Origin: Phycisphaerae bacterium
Lineage (GTDB): Bacteria > Planctomycetota > Phycisphaerae > Phycisphaerales > UBA1924
Assembly: GCA_030426605.1 (NCBI GenBank)
Contig: JAUHXM010000017.1
Coordinates: 1 to 42,087 of the forward strand
Reading direction: 5' to 3'
DNA length: 42,087 nt
Made by a program: the position numbers and the translations under genes. The notes under the pieces are model-generated. The model saw only the letters and a program-made list of their open reading frames with translations, had not been told where the DNA came from and searched no databases. Each line of letters opens with the position of its first letter. Position 1 is the first letter of the stretch. This document shows positions 8,072-15,729 of this stretch, in pieces.

Positions 8072-8863
8072 ATGATGATCGGGCTGGTGCATCCCGGGGC
8101 GATGGGGTCCGAGGTCGGCCGGGCGGCGACCGAGGGCGGGCACGCTGTTATCTGGGCCAGCGAAGAACGCTCTCAGGCGACACACGATCGGGCGCACGAA
8201 TGCGGACTCCGCGACGCCGGGACGCTGCGATCGCTCGTGCAGGACTCGGATGTCATCATCTCGGTTGTCCCGCCGCACGGCGCAATCGCTCAAGCGGAGG
8301 CGGTGATCGATGCTGGATTCGCCGGGGTCTACTGCGACGCCAACGCGATTGCGCCGACGACGGCCCGCGCGATCTCCGAGCGCGTGAACGCCTCCGCGGC
8401 GCGGTATGTCGATGGCTCGCTCATCGGCCCGCCCCCGAAGCAGCGCGGCGACACGCGCCTGTACCTCTCGGGCGCCGTCGCGGCGGACATCGCCCAGGTG
8501 TTCGACGGGTCCCGACTCGAAGCGCGTGTGCTCGACGGGCACGCGCTCGCCGCCTCTGCGATCAAGATGTGCTACGCCGCCTTCAGCAAGGGCACGACCG
8601 CGCTGCTCGCGAACATCCAGGAATGGGCGCGCGCCGAGGGCGTGCACGACGCCCTGCTCGCCGAGTGGGACGACGACCTGCCGAGGTTGCTCGATTGGGC
8701 CGCCTCCGCCGACCGCCGCCCGCACCCCAAGGCGTGGCGCTTCATCGGCGAGATGGAAGAGATCGCCCGCGCCTTCGCCGACCGGGAGCTGCCCGACGGC
8801 TTCCACACCGCCGCGGCGGAGGTCTACCGACGCATCGCCGACGCATCGGACCCGCCCGCCTAG
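8072..8863 (+). CDS. NAD(P)-binding 6-phosphogluconate / 3-hydroxyisobutyrate dehydrogenase-like protein (DUF1932 type)
   Basis: About 263 residues. The N-terminus ([19 protein letters not shown]) is the dinucleotide-binding Rossmann fold of the beta-hydroxyacid dehydrogenase superfamily. It is followed by a [12 protein letters not shown] block and [11 protein letters not shown], and then a helical C-terminal domain with [12 protein letters not shown] that holds the presumed catalytic Lys. This two-domain layout matches the DUF1932 group of NAD(P)-dependent oxidoreductases. The substrate is unknown. ATG 8072 is preferred over the in-frame ATG 8024, which would leave only 11 nt to the divergent gene. 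TACCCT 5 nt upstream and no Shine-Dalgarno suggest a leaderless message. Confidence 0.8.
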   Translation: MMIGLVHPGAMGSEVGRAATEGGHAVIWASEERSQATHDRAHECGLRDAGTLRSLVQDSDVIISVVPPHGAIAQAEAVIDAGFAGVYCDANAIAPTTARAISERVNASAARYVDGSLIGPPPKQRGDTRLYLSGAVAADIAQVFDGSRLEARVLDGHALAASAIKMCYAAFSKGTTALLANIQEWARAEGVHDALLAEWDDDLPRLLDWAASADRRPHPKAWRFIGEMEEIARAFADRELPDGFHTAAAEVYRRIADASDPPA

Positions 8864-8903
8864 CGTCACACGCTGGCACGCCGCCCGCGAAAGGAGCCAC
8901 GCC

Positions 8904-9113
8904 ATGTCTGACCATGTCTACAAGATCCTCGAGGTCGCCGGCTCGTCCACCGAGTCATCGGACCAGGCCGTCCGCAACGCGCTCGCCAAGGCCGCCGAGA
9001 CCGTGCGGAACCTCCGCTGGTTCGAGGTCACCGAGACCCGCGGGCACATCGAGGACCAGAAAATCGCCCACTGGCAGGTCACCGTCCGCATCGGCTTCAC
9101 GCTCGACGGCTAA
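8904..9113 (+). CDS. dodecin family flavin-binding protein
   Basis: 69 residues matching dodecin in length and pattern: [15 protein letters not shown], a helix ([20 protein letters not shown]), the aromatic flavin-stacking segment [10 protein letters not shown] with its Trp, then the strand [14 protein letters not shown]. Dodecins form dodecameric hollow spheres that store or buffer riboflavin/FMN. A strong AAGGAG lies 7 nt before the ATG, which sets this start well inside a longer frame that reads back to 8406. It lies 40 nt after the oxidoreductase gene and 35 nt before a membrane protein gene. Confidence 0.92.
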   Translation: MSDHVYKILEVAGSSTESSDQAVRNALAKAAETVRNLRWFEVTETRGHIEDQKIAHWQVTVRIGFTLDG

Positions 9114-9148
9114 TCCGGTCTAGCAGACCGGCGACGAAAGGAAGACCC

Positions 9149-9520
9149 ATGGGCAAGGTGTGCATCGGATTCGGGCTCGCGATGATCATCTTGGGCGTGC
9201 TCGCGTACGTCCTCACCGGGTTCGCCAGCGTCACGGCGCTCATCCCCGCCTTCTTCGGCCTGCCGATCGCGTTCTGCGGCGTCGCCGCCCTCAAGCCCGC
9301 CCGCGTCAAAGCCGCCGGCATCGCGGCGATGGCCCTCGCCCTCCTCGGCCTCGCCGGCACAGGCTCACGCCTGGTCCCGAAGATCCTCAACGGCTCAATC
9401 GTCTTCAACGCCGCGACGGTCGTGCAGATCGTGTTCTCGCTGCTGGCGTTCGGGGTGATTGTGGTGGGGGTGGGGGCGATGCTGCAGCGCTCGGCGGGGG
9501 CGGTGGAGGAGACGCCCTAA
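9149..9520 (+). CDS. four-helix integral membrane protein, unknown function
   Basis: 123 residues with about four hydrophobic segments (residues ~5-25, 28-48, 55-75 and 90-112) and short polar loops. The last 10 residues are acidic and polar. A GAAAGGAAG purine tract about 5 nt before the ATG serves as the ribosome binding site. The fold resembles many small uncharacterised bacterial membrane proteins and I do not recognise a family. It follows the dodecin gene closely and may be in the same transcript. Confidence 0.7.
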   Translation: MGKVCIGFGLAMIILGVLAYVLTGFASVTALIPAFFGLPIAFCGVAALKPARVKAAGIAAMALALLGLAGTGSRLVPKILNGSIVFNAATVVQIVFSLLAFGVIVVGVGAMLQRSAGAVEETP

Positions 9521-9557
9521 GGCGTGGCTTTCGCTTTACTCAGACCAAGGCACCCGG

Positions 9558-10445
9558 CTAGTCTGTATCAGATTCAGATACAATTCGGCCTTCATTCAAT
9601 CGTGAATACAGATCGTCATTGATCGCTTGCCCAACTCCCCCGGCGTCCGGAAAGAGAGAGGCGGCCGTGATGCCCATTCGCGCCAACCTGCGGAGGCAGG
9701 TTGCTTTTTGATCGTTGCGGACCAGTATCTCCAAGCCCCGTGTGGCGTACTGCTGAGCTGTCTCCCAATGATCGAGCCAAGGTTTACTTCCGAGTGTAAA
9801 TAGCCCTTGTTGGGCCATGAGCCTTGGGAACTTTGGGCCAACATGGTGGTAGCACACTATCCAGTCGTCGAGTTCTTCCGGATCAGATGAGAGGAGTGCG
9901 GGGACGTGCATCTCGCCGAATTTACGAGGTGAAGCAAGTTGGGTCTGACCTTTGTGTTGTGAGTCAACTGCGCCAGTCAAATGAAATCGATCAAAGCCCA
10001 AAATTCGCCCGTGTTTCTTGGGGCTAGAAGCACAGGTAAAATACAATGCAATCCAAGGTGACTCGGTCCAGTCCAACAGTCTCGTAGGGGCACCATAATG
10101 GCGCATGAGCGGCAAGGCGCCCCCAAGTGAATCGAGGATCTGTTGTTCGGACGGCGGAAGATACAGTCGTGCATCTTGCCAAAATCTTTGTGCCGCTTGC
10201 TGCTCGTAAAGTAGTGCTTCGCGTCGGTCGTGTGCCCGGTTGAAGGTCAAGCGATCTATTTGTGAAAAACGGAGTGTGTGTTCAACTGATTCGCCACGAA
10301 AGACGAAGTCGTTGTTCATATACCCCGCGCCGAAAGCGTTGAGCAGGAACGACATCAAATCTTCGCCGTACTCAAAGTGGAGGCGCGGCCACTCATCCGG
10401 TCGGGGAGGATCGTTTGATTCTGGGATACTGAACTGTGATTGCAC
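9558..10445 (-). CDS. FRG-domain protein, probably horizontally acquired
   Basis: 295 residues from a GTG. The FRG domain is recognised from its name motif F-R-G at residues 49-51 (DFVFRGE), then an Arg/Glu-rich helix, and the hallmark HYGAPTRLLDWTESPW block with ALYFTC near residues 115-137. The domain occurs in many accessory and phage-defence or toxin-like proteins and its biochemical activity is not established. Composition differs from its neighbours: clearly lower GC, with many A/T-ending codons. It begins 9 nt after the stop of the dioxygenase gene and has no clear ribosome binding site, consistent with insertion behind that gene. Confidence 0.8.
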   Translation of the reverse strand: MQSQFSIPESNDPPRPDEWPRLHFEYGEDLMSFLLNAFGAGYMNNDFVFRGESVEHTLRFSQIDRLTFNRAHDRREALLYEQQAAQRFWQDARLYLPPSEQQILDSLGGALPLMRHYGAPTRLLDWTESPWIALYFTCASSPKKHGRILGFDRFHLTGAVDSQHKGQTQLASPRKFGEMHVPALLSSDPEELDDWIVCYHHVGPKFPRLMAQQGLFTLGSKPWLDHWETAQQYATRGLEILVRNDQKATCLRRLARMGITAASLFPDAGGVGQAINDDLYSRLNEGRIVSESDTD

Positions 10446-10454
10446 CTGGATAGT

Positions 10455-11648
10455 TTACAGATTCCCTCGCCGCTCCTGCTCCAGCTCCAGCGCCTCGAAC
10501 AGCGCCTTGAAGTTCCCCTTCCCGAAGCTCTGCGACCCGTGGCGGCTGATGATCTCGAAGAACAGCGTCGGGCGGTCCTGCAGCGGCTTGGTGAACAGCT
10601 GCAGCAGGTACCCCTCGTCGTCCGCGTCCACCAGGATGCCCAAGTCCTTGATCCGGGTGTGGTCTTCCTTCACCGGGTCGTGCCCGTGCTGGATCAGCGT
10701 CGAGTTCACACGCTCCCACACGATGTCGTAATACGAGTCGGGGAGGTTCAGGAAGTCCACGCCGCGGGAGCGGAGGGCGGCGACGCTCTTGAGCTCGTCG
10801 TCGGTCCGCAGCGCCAGGTGCTGCACGCCGGGCGTCATGTCGTGCCATTCCAGGTACTCCTGGATCTGGCTCTTCTTCTTGCCCTCGGCCGGCTCGTTGA
10901 TCGGCATCTTGATGAGATGATTGCCGCTCGCCATGACCTTCGACATGAGCGCCGAGTACTCCGTCGAGATGTCCTTGTCGTCGAAGTGCTTGAACATCTT
11001 GAAGCCCATGACGTCCTCGTACCACTGGACCCAGTGGTTCATCTTGCCCTCTTCGACGTTGCCCACGCAGTGATCCACGTACATGAGCCCGCACGGGTTC
11101 TTCGCGTTGTAGTCGTTGACGGGCGACTCGAACTTCTTGAAGACGGGCATGAACTCGGCGCCGCCCTTCTTCACGTTGTCCAGCGCGTAGTGCCCGGTGC
11201 GCGAGACGAACGTGTGCACGGCGCGCCCGTAGGTCTTGATCGACGCGACGACGACGGTGCCGCGATCGTCGGAGATCTCGCGCGGCTCGCCCCAGGGCTC
11301 GGCGCCGTTCTTGATGGCCTGCTCGTACGCCGCGACGGCGTCCTCGACGGTCAGGGCGATGTCCTTGACGCCGTCGCCGAAGCGCCGGATCTCATCGGCG
11401 GCGGGGTGGTCCTTGGTCAGCGGCGTGGTGAGCAGCAGGCGGATGTTGCCCTGCGTAAGCAGATAGTCCGCCTCGTCGCGCGACCCGGTGGTCAGGTCGG
11501 CTATCTGGTCCACGCGGAATCCGAAGGTGTGGGCGTAGAAGTAGGCGGCCTGCTTGGCGTTGCCCACGTAGAAGCGGACGTGGTCCACGTCGTGGAGCGC
11601 AAGGGGATCGGCGGCCGTCGCAGCGGCGGTGGTCGTCGCGGTCGTCAT
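10455..11648 (-). CDS. hpd: 4-hydroxyphenylpyruvate dioxygenase
   Basis: 397 residues, the family's normal length. It has two vicinal-oxygen-chelate domains: the N-terminal one starts at about residue 18 (HDVDHVRFYVGNAKQAAYFY) and the C-terminal one at about 188. The three Fe(II) ligands are visible: H193 in VDHCVGN, H277 in GVQHLAL and E365 in LFFEIISRHG. The C-terminal GKGNFKALFEALE helix that gates the active site is intact. The enzyme converts 4-hydroxyphenylpyruvate to homogentisate in tyrosine breakdown, or towards plastoquinone/tocopherol-type products. No homogentisate dioxygenase gene lies beside it. A TAGAAT about 70 nt upstream (11720-11725, minus strand) may be its -10. Confidence 0.95.
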   Translation of the reverse strand: MTTATTTAAATAADPLALHDVDHVRFYVGNAKQAAYFYAHTFGFRVDQIADLTTGSRDEADYLLTQGNIRLLLTTPLTKDHPAADEIRRFGDGVKDIALTVEDAVAAYEQAIKNGAEPWGEPREISDDRGTVVVASIKTYGRAVHTFVSRTGHYALDNVKKGGAEFMPVFKKFESPVNDYNAKNPCGLMYVDHCVGNVEEGKMNHWVQWYEDVMGFKMFKHFDDKDISTEYSALMSKVMASGNHLIKMPINEPAEGKKKSQIQEYLEWHDMTPGVQHLALRTDDELKSVAALRSRGVDFLNLPDSYYDIVWERVNSTLIQHGHDPVKEDHTRIKDLGILVDADDEGYLLQLFTKPLQDRPTLFFEIISRHGSQSFGKGNFKALFEALELEQERRGNL

Positions 11649-11793
11649 CGGATGTCACTCCAAGCTCTTGGGCGGTTCGGTGCGCGTCAGCCGCGCGGGA
11701 GCCCAGGTCCCTCGGGTCCATTCTAAGCCCCCAAGTGCCCGGGAGCCCCGCGGTCATCCGGTCAGGCTCTTCCGTTGCCCTGGGGCGGCGTGG

Positions 11794-11799
11794 TAGGCT
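11794..11799 (+). promoter_or_regulatory. putative -10 element (TAGGCT)
   Basis: TAGGCT lies 20 nt before the ATG at 11820, with a GGAGGAG ribosome binding site between. No clear -35 is seen. Supported mainly by position. Confidence 0.3.
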
Positions 11800-11819
11800 C
11801 GGCCGGAGGAGATCGACCC

Positions 11820-12824
11820 ATGCCCACGTTCCACCGCGGGGCGTATGCCCTGCTCGCCGTCGCGTTTGCGTCGCCCGCGCTCGCCCAGACCCTGGTGACG
11901 TACCAGGGCGTGCTCGAGGACGGCGGCGTGCCCGCCAACGGGCTCTATGAGATCACGGTCGAAGCCTACGACGACGAGTTTGCCGGTTCGCAACTCGACG
12001 GACAGACGTTCGAGGACGTCACGGTCATCGATGGTCGGTTCACGGTGGAGATCAACTACCTCACAGACTTCGCCGGCCTGCGCGAGGAGATCTGGCTTGA
12101 GTTGTACGTCCGGCCCGGCGGGAGCACGGGCCTCCCAACACTGCTGTCGCCGCGGCAGCTGGTCACGGCGGCACCGCTTGCCGGGCACGCGGCCCGCGCC
12201 GGGACGGTCGAACACGTCCTCAGTTCCGACATCGCAGACGGCCCTGGTGTCGCATGGCACCTCGCGCCGGACGCGGGCGACGGCGACCTGTTCTCGTCCT
12301 ACGCCGTGCTCGCCCAGCAGACCATCGACTGCCCGGCCAGCGGGTACGTGCTCGCCATCGGGCTGGCGACGTTCCAGATGGGCGGGGCGTCGGGATCCAG
12401 TGCCTTCGCGGATCTCGCGCTGAGTCTCGACGGCTCGACGCCGTATCAGGGGCGCACCTGGTCGCACTCGCTCGCGTTCACGGGTGCCGGGTTTCTCGGC
12501 TCGGAGTGGCCCGGCGTCGCGATGCAGATGATCCCGGTCAGCGCGGGCATCACCACCGTGTCGCTCATCGCGCGCTCGACGAGCGGCGAGGACTTCGAGG
12601 ACTCACCCGCGCTCGCGCTCGTGTACATCCCGACGGCGTACGGGCCGGTGCAGGTGGAGAACGGGGGCACCCCGGTGCCGGAACTGCAGGCGAATCCCGA
12701 AGCACCCGCGATGCGGGCCGTGGTGGGGGACGAAGTGGCGGACATGCGGGCCCGGCTCGACCGTCTCGAGCGGCTCGTGCGGGCCCAGCAGCAGGAGATC
12801 GAGCGTCTCCGTGCGAGCGATTGA
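11820..12824 (+). CDS. exported protein with C-terminal coiled coil
   Basis: 334 residues. The signal peptide spans residues 1-22 (...FASPALAQ). The mature N-terminus (TLVTYQGVLEDGGVPANGLYEITVEAYD) is a module often seen at the start of large planctomycete surface proteins and tail-fibre-like proteins, in which a carbohydrate-like repeat domain usually follows. Here the middle is beta-rich. The last ~45 residues form a coiled coil (MRARLDRLERLVRAQQQEIERLRA) typical of trimeric or dimeric stalks. GGAGGAG 8 nt upstream fixes the start. Function unknown; a secreted or surface structural role is likely. The sigma factor gene follows after 65 nt. Confidence 0.75.
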   Translation: MPTFHRGAYALLAVAFASPALAQTLVTYQGVLEDGGVPANGLYEITVEAYDDEFAGSQLDGQTFEDVTVIDGRFTVEINYLTDFAGLREEIWLELYVRPGGSTGLPTLLSPRQLVTAAPLAGHAARAGTVEHVLSSDIADGPGVAWHLAPDAGDGDLFSSYAVLAQQTIDCPASGYVLAIGLATFQMGGASGSSAFADLALSLDGSTPYQGRTWSHSLAFTGAGFLGSEWPGVAMQMIPVSAGITTVSLIARSTSGEDFEDSPALALVYIPTAYGPVQVENGGTPVPELQANPEAPAMRAVVGDEVADMRARLDRLERLVRAQQQEIERLRASD

Positions 12825-12889
12825 TCAGACCCGCCAAAGAATCTGGGCACGCGGGGAACCCAGGACGGCCGCCGCGCATTGCAAGGGTG

Positions 12890-13486
12890 ATGACCAACGT
12901 CCCGCTGACACGCCTCGCCCGGTTCGCCCGACTCGGGGCACCCGCCGCGCCCGCCGAGCGGGATCACGAGACGGCCCTTGTCGAGCGTGCCAAGCGGGAC
13001 CCCGCGGCCTTCGGGCGGCTGTACCGCCAGCACTACCGGTCGGTCGCGGGGTACCTCTATCGCCGAACAGGCGACGCGGCGCTCGCGGAGGATCTGGCCG
13101 CCGAGACGTTCATCGCCGCCTGGAAGGCCCTGCCGCGGTTCCGGCACACCGGAGTCGGCGTGCGGTCGTGGCTGCTGCGGATCGCGACGAACCAGGCGAA
13201 CGCCGCGACGCGTCGAGAGCGTCCGCGCCGCGCCGCCGAGCGCGAAGCGAGCGTCGCGGACTCGGTCGAAGCGCCGCAGGCGGACGAGTGGAACGACCTC
13301 CACACCGCGCTCAACCGACTGACGCCCGACCATCGTGACGTGATCACATTGGTGCATCTCGAATCGCTGAGCGTCGCGCAGGCCGCGGAGGTCCTGGGCG
13401 TCGCGACCGGCACCGTGAAGTCCCGGCTCTCGCGAGCGCGGGACGCTCTGAGGGTCGAGCTTGAACGAACTGGGGTGCTGCCATGA
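12890..13486 (+). CDS. ECF-type RNA polymerase sigma factor
   Basis: 198 residues. Region 2 spans about residues 24-95 (ALVERAKRDPAAFGRLYRQHY...GDAALAEDLAAETFIAAW...FR...WLLRIATNQA). Region 4 spans about 130-190 and contains the helix-turn-helix (LTPDHRDVITLVHLE...VAQAAEVLGVATGTVKSRLSRARDAL). The ~40 residues between them are charged and basic. An AAGGG just upstream supports the ATG; a GTG one codon earlier is possible. Its stop overlaps the next gene's start (ATGA), the usual sign of a sigma and cognate membrane partner made together. It should direct a small regulon in response to an envelope signal. Confidence 0.93.
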   Translation: MTNVPLTRLARFARLGAPAAPAERDHETALVERAKRDPAAFGRLYRQHYRSVAGYLYRRTGDAALAEDLAAETFIAAWKALPRFRHTGVGVRSWLLRIATNQANAATRRERPRRAAEREASVADSVEAPQADEWNDLHTALNRLTPDHRDVITLVHLESLSVAQAAEVLGVATGTVKSRLSRARDALRVELERTGVLP

Positions 13487-14016
13487 CCACCGACCCGACC
13501 AACCGCCCTGCCCGCAGCCTCGATGACGTGCTGGACCAAGCGCGCGATCGCGCCTGGCCCGGCCCGGACCACAACCCGAAGGTCGATGCCTTTCTTTCGG
13601 AGCAAACGATGACCACGCAACGCAAGATCCTGTCCAAGCCGACCATCGCCCTCGCCCTCGCCGCGCTCGTGGGTGGCGGGGCGGTCACCGCCGCGGTGAC
13701 GCATCAGATCATGACCCAGCGGGCCACGCTGATCACGGAGGACGGCACGGAGTACGACGTCCTGCTGTCGCCCACGCCCGATGGGGCCGCCGGGACGTTC
13801 GTGACCGACGACGGCCAGGAGTTCGGCATCGACATCGTCAACGGCGCCGCCGAGCGCACCGTCAGCGTCGAGATGTCCGAGGCCGACGACGGCACGGCGA
13901 CCGTGACCGTCCCGCTGAACGCGTCTGGCACGGGTGCCACGTTCATCGACGAGGACGGCAATCAGTTCGAGGTTGACCCCGCCGCGGCGGACAACTGGAC
14001 GTCCGACGAGGAGTGA
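13483..14016 (+). CDS. membrane-anchored putative sigma-factor partner with repeated DG(x)EF modules
   Basis: 177 residues, translationally coupled to the sigma factor by a 4-nt overlap. The cytoplasmic N-terminus (~45 residues, RSLDDVLDQARDRAWPGPDHNPKVDAFL) is followed by a single membrane helix at about residues 52-72. The extracytoplasmic part carries three versions of an acidic motif: TEDGTEYDVLL, TDDGQEFGIDIV and DEDGNQFEVDP. No zinc anti-sigma motif (HxxxCxxC) is present. The position and topology of an anti-sigma factor fit, but the family is not one I recognise. The outer repeats might sense a ligand or metal. That is inference. Confidence 0.75.
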   Translation: MTTDPTNRPARSLDDVLDQARDRAWPGPDHNPKVDAFLSEQTMTTQRKILSKPTIALALAALVGGGAVTAAVTHQIMTQRATLITEDGTEYDVLLSPTPDGAAGTFVTDDGQEFGIDIVNGAAERTVSVEMSEADDGTATVTVPLNASGTGATFIDEDGNQFEVDPAAADNWTSDEE

Positions 14017-14071
14017 GCCGCACGAATCGTGAGCCCGCGCGCTGATTCGACCCGTCGCGCGGGACGGTCCG

Positions 14072-14097
14072 GCCCGGGAGGCTTCGGCCTTCCGGGC
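14072..14097. terminator. strong hairpin between convergent genes
   Basis: An 11-bp stem with one G-T pair and a TTCG tetraloop: left arm 14072-14082, loop 14083-14086, right arm 14087-14097. It lies between the sigma operon (plus) and the TPR gene (minus), both of which end near it. The downstream tract on the plus strand is only moderately T-rich (TGTTCCTGTGTT), so it may need Rho or act as a bidirectional end structure. Confidence 0.6.
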
Positions 14098-14114
14098 TGT
14101 TCCTGTGTTGGGAT

Positions 14115-15530
14115 TCAGGCGAGGCGCTGGGGGCGCCCGAGCGTCGAAGCCCAGGCCCGGCGGGCGATGGCACCGAACGGTCGCACCAGCATCAGGGCGG
14201 CGCCCGCGATCCATCGCGCGTGCAGACGCATCCGCAGCCGGCGGATCGGCACGTCCTCAGGGTCCAGGCGTGCCGCGCGTTTGACCCAGTACCGCGAACG
14301 CATCCACTGACGCTGGCGCATGTGCGCCACCGCGAGGTTGTGCATCGCCGGCACGAACCGGGGCTCGAAGATCAACGCCTGCCGCGCCTGCTCCATGCCC
14401 GCCTCGACGTCGCCCGTCTTGAGCAGCGCGACGCTGAGGTGATGGTGGGCGGTGTGGCTGCCAGCACGCTGCTCGAGCACCCGCCGGTAGACGCCGACCG
14501 CTTCGCGCGGCAGGTCCGCGTCGAGCAGGAGGTGCCCGAGGTCTTCGAGGTCATCGAGCGTGAACGCGTCGGCGTTGTCGCGTGATGCCCGCAACTCAAG
14601 CCGGAGCAGATCCCGTGCTCGGGGCAGGTCTTCCTCGCGTCCGCGCACGAGCAGCAGGTCCGCCAGCCGACGTCGGGCGCCCGGGTACGTCGCGTCGAGA
14701 CGGAGCACGACGTCGAAGTGCACGAGCGCCGTCGCGAGGTCCTTGCACCGATCGGCGAGGTCGCCCAGCGCGAAGTGCGCGTCCGCATGGTCCGGGCTCA
14801 GTTCGAGCACACGTCTGAATTTTTCGGCGGCCTCCTCCGGGCGGCGCATGTCCGTCAACAGTTCGCCCAGGTCCAGGAGCGTGTCGATGTCGCCCGGGTC
14901 TTTCCGCAACTCGCGGAGGTAGAGCTGGCGGGCACGCTCCAGCCGCCCCGTCGCGGCGAACGCCTCGGCGAGCCTCGCCTGCACCCGAGGCAGCGACGGA
15001 TCGAGCCGCGCCGCCTCACGCAGGCACCAGACCGCCTTGTCGTGCTTGCCGCGCGCCATGAGCGAGTCCGCCATCGCGGCGTACAGCTCGGGGTATTCCG
15101 CGTCCACCTGCTGCGCCAGGTAGAACGCTTGCTCCGCGTCCTCGTGCCGGTTCAACGCGGCGAGAGCCTCGATGCGGTACACCGTGTGCTCGACGTTCGT
15201 CGCGTCGAGCCGGTCCGCCTTGTCGAGCCATTCCAGCGCCTCGCCCGGCTTGCCCGCGCGGATGCGGTTGATCGCGGTGTACAGCGCGGACTGCGCGTCC
15301 GCGTCGCCCGTCTCGTCGTGGAGCTGGTACGCCCGCGCGAACGCGTCGGCCGCCGGACCAGGGCGGCCGGCGGCTTCCAGAGTCAGCCCGAGGTTGAAGT
15401 GCCACTCGGCTTGGTACGGGTTCAGCGACAGCGCTCGGCGGAGCTCGCTTTCCGCCTCGTCCCATCGGCCGGCGTCATAGTGCTCATGCGCCCGCTCGAC
15501 GTGCTGTTCTGCGTCCACCCAGTCGTTCAC
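14115..15530 (-). CDS. TPR-repeat protein with C-terminal hydrophobic segment
   Basis: 471 residues from a GTG (a GAGGG purine tract lies just upstream). At least eleven tetratricopeptide repeats are visible from residue ~7 to ~430, with the W/L-G-Y-A-x-A spacing and P32 endings (for example ALSLNPYQAEWHFNLGLTL, RVLELSPDHADAHFALGDL). The last ~35 residues hold a weakly hydrophobic segment (WIAGAALMLVRPFGAIARRAW) that may be a membrane-associating helix. There is no signal peptide, so it is cytoplasmic and probably a scaffold for a membrane-side complex. The specific partner is unknown. It reads away from the HEAT gene at 15730, with a 199-nt divergent gap. Confidence 0.85.
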   Translation of the reverse strand: MNDWVDAEQHVERAHEHYDAGRWDEAESELRRALSLNPYQAEWHFNLGLTLEAAGRPGPAADAFARAYQLHDETGDADAQSALYTAINRIRAGKPGEALEWLDKADRLDATNVEHTVYRIEALAALNRHEDAEQAFYLAQQVDAEYPELYAAMADSLMARGKHDKAVWCLREAARLDPSLPRVQARLAEAFAATGRLERARQLYLRELRKDPGDIDTLLDLGELLTDMRRPEEAAEKFRRVLELSPDHADAHFALGDLADRCKDLATALVHFDVVLRLDATYPGARRRLADLLLVRGREEDLPRARDLLRLELRASRDNADAFTLDDLEDLGHLLLDADLPREAVGVYRRVLEQRAGSHTAHHHLSVALLKTGDVEAGMEQARQALIFEPRFVPAMHNLAVAHMRQRQWMRSRYWVKRAARLDPEDVPIRRLRMRLHARWIAGAALMLVRPFGAIARRAWASTLGRPQRLA

Positions 15531-15680
15531 GACGACCCTCGCTCAAGAGTTCCACTCAAGACCCCGAGATCGTAACCGCCCGGGGTCGAACCCTCAATGC
15601 CCGCTGCCCCGACCCCCCACGGAATGCCTCCCTTCCCCCCCAGTATCGGACCCACGGGTGCCTCGGCCCGAGCCGACAGG

Positions 15681-15686
15681 TATTGT
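15681..15686 (+). promoter_or_regulatory. putative -10 element (TATTGT)
   Basis: TATTGT in the divergent gap, 43 nt before ATG 15730. No -35 is apparent. Nothing else is recognised in the 199-nt gap. Confidence 0.25.
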
Positions 15687-15729
15687 GTGATGCCGGGCAG
15701 CCCCCCCGGCCAATAGATCCAATGATCCG

